From Spirochaetaceae bacterium (GTDB lineage: Bacteria > Spirochaetota > Spirochaetia > Treponematales > Breznakiellaceae), in NCBI GenBank assembly GCA_031265635.1, contig JAISCK010000042.1, forward strand, positions 1 to 15,467: 15,467 nt of DNA, given 5' to 3'. Made by a program: the position numbers and the translations under genes. Under the pieces are notes generated by a model that saw only the letters and a list, made by a program, of their open reading frames with translations, was not told the origin of the DNA and made no database searches. Below, in pieces: positions 6,096 through 11,283 of the stretch. The first letter of the stretch is position 1. Each line of letters begins with the position of its first letter.

Positions 6096-6737
6096 TTATG
6101 CGCCGTTTGCGTTATTTTTTAAATTTTTTGCTATCTCTTTCGTATTGTTGACAAGTGAAGCAAATAATTTCAACTGTTCTGCAAAAAAACGGAATATCAT
6201 GATAATAAAAAAGCCAATAACCGGCCCAATTATTACTGTCGCTATTCCAAGGTTCAAAAACCCAAGACCAATTGCGCCGAAAAGATAACTTGCATCTCTT
6301 CCAAGAACAATTGACGCTATTAATCCGACACCGGCTCCAATAATACCAACTAATGTTCCCAGCCATTCCCCAATTGTTTGCAATATTTCTGAAAAAACTG
6401 GAGTCGCGATAAATTCAGACGAGGCAAGTATCGCAACCTTTTTTCGTCTATCCCACCATAGTTGAAATCCGATCCAGCAGGCAAAGGCAATCACTATCCA
6501 TGAAAAAATGAATGTAACGGCGAATCTTGCCCCGCCATACCGGAGAACCCCTGAACCTACCACATTGAAAAGGATCCCAAACGGTATAAGCAGATTTATT
6601 ACCGCCATTACAATATAAATAAGGCTGAAAATTTTACCCTTGTCAATAAAATCCAGATACGGTTTTGAAAAGGTGAAGAAGGGGGTCTCAACCATTTCTC
6701 CAAGTTTCCGCTTTCCATCAGTGCCTAAATCGCCCAT
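6096..6737 (-). CDS. Four-helix inner-membrane protein of unknown function
   Basis: A 213-residue protein with a short polar N-terminus (MGDLGTDGKRKLGEMVETPF), an amphipathic FFTFSKPYLDFIDKG segment, and four hydrophobic segments at about 36-60, 72-95, 122-146 and 152-185. A basic WWDRRKK turn follows the second helix. The tail (EQLKLFASLVNNTKEIAKNLKNN) is polar and helical. I do not recognise the family. The ATG at 6737 has a GGAGGT site 6 nt upstream and a near-consensus promoter about 45 bp before it, so it is a separate transcription unit. Codon use is more AT-rich than in the arg genes or ABC genes, which may mean recent acquisition. Both ends of the protein are probably cytoplasmic by the positive-inside pattern (inference). 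Confidence 0.75.
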   Translation of the reverse strand: MGDLGTDGKRKLGEMVETPFFTFSKPYLDFIDKGKIFSLIYIVMAVINLLIPFGILFNVVGSGVLRYGGARFAVTFIFSWIVIAFACWIGFQLWWDRRKKVAILASSEFIATPVFSEILQTIGEWLGTLVGIIGAGVGLIASIVLGRDASYLFGAIGLGFLNLGIATVIIGPVIGFFIIMIFRFFAEQLKLFASLVNNTKEIAKNLKNNANGA

Positions 6738-6782
6738 AATTTGACCTCCAAAGTTTATTTACCGGAAACTCTCCGATGCTAT

Positions 6783-6811
6783 ATTTTATCCTGTTTAATT
6801 TATTTTGTCAA
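6783..6811 (-). promoter_or_regulatory. Near-consensus sigma70 promoter of the membrane protein gene
   Basis: Minus strand: TTGACA (6806-6811), 17-bp AT-rich spacer, TAAAAT (6783-6788). This is six of six and five of six matches with ideal spacing, so strong housekeeping expression is expected. Transcription should begin near 6776, about 39 nt before the ATG. Confidence 0.75.
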
Positions 6812-6891
6812 TGTTTTAATACTAATGCCGCATAACGTTCCGGCGAGGATTTTAGGGCCTGCGCATATACTTTTTTACAGGCCCGGGTCTC

Positions 6892-7215
6892 TTATTTGTC
6901 AACTCGTTTGAATTCGACAGGCATCCCCATCATATTGACAGTCAATGTATCTCCATCGATTTCATAATCAAACTCGACTTCAACACCTTCGTACACCATA
7001 GCTATGGCGTTTCCCTTTACCGTGTACGGTATAGTTACCTTTACTCCCATAACTTCTTGAATAAGTTTGTTCCCCGCAAAGGTCCATGTCATGGCAACAT
7101 AAAGGTCATCAGATTCCCATGCCCCGCTAAGACCTCCTTTTCCGCTACAGCCGGTAAAAACAAATGACAGTATCACAACAATGGCAATAAGCCCAAAAAA
7201 CCTTTTCCCGGTCAT
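6892..7215 (-). CDS. Small lipoprotein, lipocalin-like beta-rich domain
   Basis: A 107-residue exported protein. It begins with a basic MTGKR, a hydrophobic stretch and the lipobox VFTGC with the acylated cysteine at residue 23, so it is processed by signal peptidase II and anchored in a membrane. The mature part starts GLSGAWESDD and then alternates short strands (AMTWTFAGNKLI, TIPYTVKGNAIAMVYEG, EFDYEIDGDTLTVNMMG, VEFKRV). That layout is typical of small 'L-x-G-x-W' lipocalin-like or DUF5640-type domains of spirochaetes and Firmicutes. Partner or ligand is unknown. The ATG at 7215 has an AAGGAG site 5 nt upstream. It is AT-rich like the membrane protein downstream, but that gene has its own promoter, so co-transcription is not required. 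Confidence 0.8.
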   Translation of the reverse strand: MTGKRFFGLIAIVVILSFVFTGCSGKGGLSGAWESDDLYVAMTWTFAGNKLIQEVMGVKVTIPYTVKGNAIAMVYEGVEVEFDYEIDGDTLTVNMMGMPVEFKRVDK

Positions 7216-7245
7216 AAAAACTCCTTCTTCAAAATATGCCTATTT

Positions 7246-7275
7246 CAAATGAGATTTCATTTGGTATAACACCAA
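7246..7275 (-). promoter_or_regulatory. Overlapping dyads upstream of the lipoprotein gene
   Basis: Two inverted repeats overlap: CAAATGA (7246-7252) with TCATTTG (7257-7263), perfect over 7 bp with a 4-nt loop, and TTGGT (7261-7265) with ACCAA (7271-7275). On the minus strand the second contains a TGTTATACC sequence resembling an extended -10. They may be an operator for the lipoprotein gene; no known regulator motif is recognised. Confidence 0.35.
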
Positions 7276-7372
7276 TAATTTGATTTATAAAGAGGGGGCT
7301 TTTGTCTCACGAAAAATGTTACCCAAATTATTATGAGGACGCTGAACGGAGGGCATCCCAATGGGGTTAACC

Positions 7373-7465
7373 ATGAAAGAAAAACAGGCGGCATCTAGGG
7401 AATATACAACTCGGTATCACCGGGCAACGAAAAAAGAGAAGCCGGCCTTGACGCCGAAACCATAG
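7373..7465 (+). pseudogene. N-terminal relic of a transposase
   Basis: An ATG at 7373 opens a 30-codon frame, MKEKQAASREYTTRYHRATK and then KEKPALTPKP, ending in TAG. From memory, its first 25 or so residues resemble the start of integrase-core (rve, IS481-like or ISNCY) transposases common in treponemes, which begin with a KEKQA-x-REY-x-xRY-x-xA-x-KKEK pattern and go on to a helix-turn-helix. Here the similarity stops where the helix should begin, so nearly all of the gene is missing. Upstream, TGTCTCACGAAAAATGTTACCC (7303-7324) could be the terminal repeat. A ribosome site is not clear. Identity is from pattern memory, not a search. Confidence 0.45.
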
Positions 7466-7524
7466 CGGCCAGGGCAAAGGCTCTTTTGGACTGATTTGTA
7501 GCAGGGCCCATAACCGTGTAGAAT

Positions 7525-7556
7525 AAAAACCCCCGGAGGCATTCCGGGGGTTTTTT
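7525..7556. terminator. Strong bidirectional rho-independent terminator
   Basis: A perfect 8-bp GC stem, CCCCCGGA (7530-7537) with TCCGGGGG (7543-7550), loop GGCAT, is flanked by AAAAA (7525-7529) on the left and TTTTTT (7551-7556) on the right. It therefore works in both directions. It lies 11 nt after the stop of the flavin reductase gene on the minus strand and would end that transcript. Confidence 0.9.
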
Positions 7557-7567
7557 GTGTAAGACTT

Positions 7568-9379
7568 CTAGCGCAGTTCCTTGAGAATCTCGTCCGATAC
7601 TATCTTGCCGCCGTAGGTGGTCAGGGCAAGGGAAGTTCCTATATGGGGATAATTGGTTGAGAAGAGGTTTCCGAAAACCAGTTCACCGACGCCGTAGAGA
7701 TTTGGTATGGGCTGATTGCTGCCGTTAAGAAGCTGGAAATTATCGTTGACCTCAAGTCCGGCTATGGTGTTGTAATAGGTATACCGTGCCAGAACCGCAT
7801 AGTAGGGCGGAGTAAAGGGAACTCTTCCGCCTTCGTTCAATACGGGGTTTTGCGCCTCAAAATTCCGTATGGACCTGACAAAGGCGGCCTTGTCTACATT
7901 TCCCACCGCGTCGGCAAGCTGCTCCGGGGTATCGGCCTTGAAGGCAAGCCTTTTTGCGACAAGGTCTTCAAGATAGGTGTAGTACTGGCTTTGGGAATCA
8001 TAAATTGAATAAGCCAGTTTATCGGGCTGGGTGCGTATGTCGGCATTAGTCGCAATGGCCTGACCGTTCTTGTTGATCCGCAAGGGAGAATGACTGCCGA
8101 GGAGGCCGACCCGTTTGTAACCGTAAGCCGGATTGTTGATTCCCACAGCGCCGGAGATACCGCTATTGACTATATGGGTTCCCAGATTTTTGGTCATGGT
8201 GATGCCGTCACCCATGGCCCCCGGATTACAGTAGGGAACATTTCCCGCATATTGGGTATTGTAGGTTTCCATGTATTCGGCGTTGTACCCGAAGCCTCCG
8301 GTGGCAAGTACTACTTTTTTGGCAAACACCCTGTAGGTGGTTTCCCCTTCCCTTACCACAACGCCCTTAATGGCTCCGCCTTCGATGATGAGTTCTTCAA
8401 CTTTTGAATTGGTCCTGATTTCAGCGCCGTTGCGCAGGGCAAGCCGTTCATAGAACATGGCTACGGAACTGCCGCATTCAACCGAGCGGGAAGTTCCGAT
8501 GCTGGTAGAACCGTTGACGCGCCCTTTCCATACAAGGTCGCTTGCTCCCAGAACATTGGCGAAACTTACTTTTGTTTCAAAGTGGCCCAATACTTCGGGA
8601 CTGCCGGTCATGTTGCCCACATCCCAGGGCGCACCGCTTTGGACAAGATAGGTAAAATAATCAGTTGAAACATCAGCTATGCGCCTTATGAGATTATCGT
8701 TGAGTCTGGCGTCGCCTGATGTGGAATGGAAATGCCGTACCAGATCATCGGCGGACCAGTCGTGGCCAAACTTCCTGTTCCATTCGGTGCCGTGGGCCCA
8801 GATGGCGCCGCCTGAATAGGTCGCGGAGCCGCCTGTATAGGCAAGTTTTTCCAGCACAAGGACATCAAGCCGGCTGTCCCGGCCCAGCGATATTGCCGTC
8901 GAGAGTCCCGCGAGGCCCGATCCCACAACAACCACATCCCTGGTTTCATCGCTTCGGGAAGGCTGCTGCTTTCTTACCCCGGCCCTCAGTGCGTTTATAT
9001 CCACCCCGCTTGACTGGAGGGCGTTCTCCACCGCGCTGAGAACCGCCCGGCTTGAAATCGTGGCGCCTGAAACCGCGTCAAGGCCCGTGCTTTGATATCT
9101 GCGTATGGCGGGAATAAGCTCGTGGTTGACCGCATACATGATGCGTCCGGTTTCGTTGTGATTCATTATGAATACTTCTTCGATGGCGTTTTGGTTGACG
9201 GTTACTTCAACATTGATCTTGTCCCAAAGACCGTCAGCTTCGCCGTAATAGGTCCCCGGAATGAAAGACAGTTTCTTTCCTCCCTGGGACGACGGACCCG
9301 AACTACAGTTGGCGGTAATCCCTATAAGCGCGCCGAGCGCCAAAACTACTGCCGCTGCCTTGATTTTTCCCTTGTACAT
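7568..9379 (-). CDS. Exported FMN-binding / FAD-dependent reductase (fumarate/urocanate reductase superfamily), lipoprotein
   Basis: I choose the ATG at 9379, which has AGGAGGG 5 nt upstream, over the in-frame ATG at 9394; this gives 603 residues. Residues 1-25 form a signal peptide ending in ITANC, a relaxed lipobox with Asn before Cys25. Residues about 40-125 are an FMN-binding domain with DAVSGATIS, where Thr107 should carry FMN attached by ApbE. An FAD-binding domain follows with GSGLAG (153-158), LEKLAYTGGSATYSGG and the late ATGGFGYN motif. Such enzymes reduce a C=C bond of an external acceptor outside the cytoplasmic membrane. Typical substrate residues look changed: HHTMGG is YYNTIAG, the GKRF region is GQAI, and the C-terminal NRLGG region is YPHIG. 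The substrate is therefore probably not fumarate. No heme motif is present. It has its own promoter and terminator, downstream of msrA. Confidence 0.85.
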   Translation of the reverse strand: MYKGKIKAAAVVLALGALIGITANCSSGPSSQGGKKLSFIPGTYYGEADGLWDKINVEVTVNQNAIEEVFIMNHNETGRIMYAVNHELIPAIRRYQSTGLDAVSGATISSRAVLSAVENALQSSGVDINALRAGVRKQQPSRSDETRDVVVVGSGLAGLSTAISLGRDSRLDVLVLEKLAYTGGSATYSGGAIWAHGTEWNRKFGHDWSADDLVRHFHSTSGDARLNDNLIRRIADVSTDYFTYLVQSGAPWDVGNMTGSPEVLGHFETKVSFANVLGASDLVWKGRVNGSTSIGTSRSVECGSSVAMFYERLALRNGAEIRTNSKVEELIIEGGAIKGVVVREGETTYRVFAKKVVLATGGFGYNAEYMETYNTQYAGNVPYCNPGAMGDGITMTKNLGTHIVNSGISGAVGINNPAYGYKRVGLLGSHSPLRINKNGQAIATNADIRTQPDKLAYSIYDSQSQYYTYLEDLVAKRLAFKADTPEQLADAVGNVDKAAFVRSIRNFEAQNPVLNEGGRVPFTPPYYAVLARYTYYNTIAGLEVNDNFQLLNGSNQPIPNLYGVGELVFGNLFSTNYPHIGTSLALTTYGGKIVSDEILKELR

Positions 9380-9407
9380 AGTTCCCTCCTGCATAGATTT
9401 TGATAAG

Positions 9408-9422
9408 CGAAATATAATTTCG
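9408..9422. promoter_or_regulatory. Dyad at the transcription start of the flavin reductase gene
   Basis: CGAAAT (9408-9413) and ATTTCG (9417-9422) form a perfect 6-bp inverted repeat with a 3-bp centre, placed exactly where transcription from the adjacent promoter should begin (about 9421). That position fits a repressor operator; no known regulator is recognised. Confidence 0.45.
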
Positions 9423-9427
9423 AGAAT

Positions 9428-9456
9428 AGATTACAAATATGCACTTTGTTTGTCAA
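9428..9456 (-). promoter_or_regulatory. Near-consensus promoter of the flavin reductase gene
   Basis: Minus strand: TTGACA (9451-9456), 17-bp spacer, TAATCT (9428-9433). It lies in the 89-bp gap after the msrA stop at 9469, so the reductase can be expressed apart from the Msr genes. The predicted start near 9421 gives a leader of about 42 nt. Confidence 0.75.
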
Positions 9457-9468
9457 GCTGGGAAGCCC

Positions 9469-9996
9469 TTAGCCCGAACCGGCCCCGGAGGCAATACCGA
9501 GCCGCTCCTTAAGTTTCGCAAAGGTACCGCTTCCTATGTGGCAGTAGCCGCCGGGGTTCTTGTCAAGGTATTTCTGGTGATACTCTTCGGCGGTGTAGTA
9601 ATTTTGAAGGGGCAGCGCTTCCACAACAACAGGATCACGGTACTCTTTTTGCAGGGCGGCAAGGGAGGCCTCGATGACAGGGCGGTCTTCTTCGGCGGTA
9701 TAGTACACGCCTGTACGGTACTGGGTTCCATTGTCATGCCCCTGACGGTTCAGTGTCGTCGGATCTATGGCAAGATAAAAAAGTTCAAGCAGGGAAGCAA
9801 GGGAAATAGCAGCGCTGTCATAATCAACCTTAACGGTTTCGGCGTGCCCGGTGTCTTTCCGGCATACGTCCTCATAACTGGGGTTGGCGGTTCTGCCGTT
9901 GGCATAGCCCGCTTCGGTCTTTGCCACGCCGGGTATGTACGCAAGGTATTTTTCGGCTCCCCAGAAACATCCGCCTGCAAGATAGATGGTCTTCAT
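9469..9996 (-). CDS. msrA: Peptide methionine-S-sulfoxide reductase
   Basis: A 175-residue cytoplasmic enzyme that repairs the S-form of methionine sulfoxide in proteins and free amino acid. The catalytic motif GGCFWGAEKYL is at the start with the active cysteine at residue 10. The family segments TEAGYANGRTANPSYEDVC, GHAETVKVDYD, NRQGHDNGTQYRTGVYY and YHQKYLDKNPGGYCHIG are all present. Length is typical of a stand-alone MsrA, with no MsrB domain fused. The ATG overlaps the TGA of the upstream GAF gene in an ATGA, so the two are translated together. A GGAGA ribosome site lies 7 nt before the start. No gene for MsrB is in the window. Confidence 0.97.
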   Translation of the reverse strand: MKTIYLAGGCFWGAEKYLAYIPGVAKTEAGYANGRTANPSYEDVCRKDTGHAETVKVDYDSAAISLASLLELFYLAIDPTTLNRQGHDNGTQYRTGVYYTAEEDRPVIEASLAALQKEYRDPVVVEALPLQNYYTAEEYHQKYLDKNPGGYCHIGSGTFAKLKERLGIASGAGSG

Positions 9997-10499
9997 GTTT
10001 CAATCTCCGTAAAAAGAACGCCGGATGCCCAGGCGCTGATAATGCCGCCCGCTCCCAGCAGGGCTTCCTCTTCGGCAGGTCCAAAACGTCCCGGCCGGGG
10101 ACTGTCCACGTCAAGAACAGCGAATACTTTTCCGTGTCTAAACAGGGGAACAACGATTTCCGAGACGGAAGCCGAATCACAGGCAATGTGGCCGGGAAAT
10201 TTATGGACATCGGGAACCACGATGTGCTTCCTGTCAAGAACAGCCCTGCCGCAGACGCCTTTTCCTTCCTCAATACGGCTGCATGCCGGCAATCCCTGAA
10301 AGGGTCCGAGGACGAGAGTGCTTCCCTTAAGAAGGTAGAACCCCGCCCAGTTTACATCATCGAGATACCAGCGCACCGCCGCCGAAGCGTTGGCAAGGCC
10401 GGATATAAGATCATCGTCGCCTTCGAGCAGCGCTTCAAGCGCAGCGGGAAGCCGGCAGAGTCCTTCCCCCGCCCTTCCTTCTTTCCGCGCGTCAAACAT
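9993..10499 (-). CDS. msrC: Free methionine-(R)-sulfoxide reductase, GAF-domain type
   Basis: I choose the ATG at 10499, with GGAGG 5 nt upstream, over the earlier ATG at 10511, giving 168 residues. The GAF domain matches fRMsr (YebR/MsrC): NWAGFYLL (50-57), GPFQGLPAC, GKGVCG and FPGHIACDSASVSEIVVPL. The three cysteines of the fRMsr mechanism are at residues 73, 83 and 107, the last being the expected catalytic one. It reduces free L-methionine-R-sulfoxide in the cytoplasm, usually with thioredoxin. With MsrA (S-form) it covers both forms of the free amino acid. It is the first gene of a two-gene operon with its own promoter, divergent from the nitroreductase gene. The call is strong because all key motifs are present. 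Confidence 0.93.
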   Translation of the reverse strand: MFDARKEGRAGEGLCRLPAALEALLEGDDDLISGLANASAAVRWYLDDVNWAGFYLLKGSTLVLGPFQGLPACSRIEEGKGVCGRAVLDRKHIVVPDVHKFPGHIACDSASVSEIVVPLFRHGKVFAVLDVDSPRPGRFGPAEEEALLGAGGIISAWASGVLFTEIET

Positions 10500-10537
10500 T
10501 CCATCCTCCATAAAACCCGTCCGGTTCGTGCGGCATT

Positions 10538-10566
10538 ACTATAGCGGTTTTCCGCGTATTTTTAAA
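10538..10566 (-). promoter_or_regulatory. Candidate promoter of the msrC-msrA operon
   Basis: Minus strand: TTTAAA (10561-10566, four of six), 17-bp spacer, TATAGT (10538-10543, five of six). Transcription would begin near 10531, about 30 nt before the chosen ATG. Confidence 0.5.
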
Positions 10567-10602
10567 GCCCGCCTTGACATGGGGATGAAAAACAGAGGAG
10601 TA

Positions 10603-10637
10603 TTGTAAGGCGATTTCAAAATATTCTATATTGAAAT
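10603..10637 (+). promoter_or_regulatory. Candidate nitroreductase promoter overlapped by a dyad
   Basis: TTGTAA (10603-10608), 18-bp spacer, TATATT (10627-10632) forms a plausible promoter about 37 bp before the ATG. A perfect 7-bp dyad, ATTTCAA (10613-10619) and TTGAAAT (10631-10637), covers the spacer and -10, as an operator would. An upstream TTGACA (10574-10579) with a poor -10 is an alternative. Confidence 0.45.
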
Positions 10638-10668
10638 TGCATCTATACCCTAAATGAAAGGAAAAGCC

Positions 10669-11238
10669 ATGAAAAAAGTCATCGTCTTCTGCGGAATTCT
10701 TGCAGCCGTTGTTCTTGCGGCAGGCGGCCTTGAGGCCCAGGAAAACGCGGCCCTGGGCGTGATGCTCAACCATTACGCGGCGAGAAATTTTGCCGCCGGG
10801 GAAGTGGGCAGGGCCGATCTTGAGCGCGTAATCCAGGCCGGCATACGTTCTCCCAGCGCGAGTAACCGCCAGCCCTGGCGCTTTACGGTGGTCAGGACAC
10901 AGAGCCTTGCAAGGCGCATCGTGCCCAATATTGCCGAGGGCAATGTGCTCATCGTCATTTCCGCCCAGGGCGACGGGAGAACCAACGGCAGGGAAATCCT
11001 TGACTGCGGCCTTGCCGCCGAGAGCATGTACCTGGCTGCCCAGGCCCTGGGATTGGGCTCCCGCATCTATACCGGCCCCATTGACGCTGTCAACAGCCAG
11101 CTCAAAGCCGAACTGGGTCTGCCCCAGGGACACAGCGCCGTGGTTCTGGTGCGGGTCGGAAGACTCGCGTCCCAGGCCGACGCGGCGAGCGCGGCAAGCC
11201 CGCGGAGAGCCGCGGACGAAACAGTGGTCTATAAATAA
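10669..11238 (+). CDS. Nitroreductase-family protein with signal peptide
   Basis: I choose the ATG at 10669 (MKKVIVFCGIL), which has AAAGGA 7 nt upstream, over the ATG at 10654; this gives 189 residues. Residues 1-23 are a clear signal peptide with a likely cleavage after LEA (Ala23), so the protein should be exported. The rest is a compact nitroreductase fold: HYAARNFAAGEVGRADLERV near 35-54, the FMN loop RSPSASNRQPWRF (60-72), a NVLIVISA strand, CGLAAESMYLAAQALGLGS and ELGLPQGHSAVVLVRVGR. These FMN enzymes reduce nitro compounds, quinones or other acceptors with NAD(P)H and are normally cytoplasmic, so export is unusual. The C-terminus is Ala-rich with little motif content. It is 45 nt upstream of the ABC pair on the same strand and could share a transcript. 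Confidence 0.85.
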   Translation: MKKVIVFCGILAAVVLAAGGLEAQENAALGVMLNHYAARNFAAGEVGRADLERVIQAGIRSPSASNRQPWRFTVVRTQSLARRIVPNIAEGNVLIVISAQGDGRTNGREILDCGLAAESMYLAAQALGLGSRIYTGPIDAVNSQLKAELGLPQGHSAVVLVRVGRLASQADAASAASPRRAADETVVYK

Positions 11239-11283
11239 GCATACCGCTTTCCCATAACATTAGTCCCGGAAAGGCGGCATCGT

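Larger units (their letters stand above)
7216..7567. other. Intergenic region with dyads, transposase relic and terminator
   Basis: No complete gene is present. From left to right it holds the ribosome site and overlapping dyads before the lipoprotein gene (7246-7275), a possible insertion-element left end beginning around TGTCTCACG (7303), a transposase N-terminal relic (7373-7465), a short out-of-frame helix-like reading (GLDAETIAARAKALLD, ending at 7494), and a bidirectional terminator (7525-7556). Confidence 0.6.

Noticed and set aside
6855..6884. GGGCCTG / CAGGCCC inverted repeat after the lipoprotein gene as a terminator
   Set aside because: The 7-bp stem has a 16-nt loop and no U-run after it; possible weak structure only.
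9439..10299. Long plus-strand open frame of 286 codons opposite msrA and the GAF gene
   Set aside because: It runs antisense across two well-supported enzymes with intact motifs, has no recognisable domain and no good ribosome site; a shadow of biased codon use.
10492..11133. Minus-strand open frame of 213 codons across the nitroreductase gene and its promoter
   Set aside because: Conflicts with the motif-bearing nitroreductase frame and runs through a divergent promoter region.
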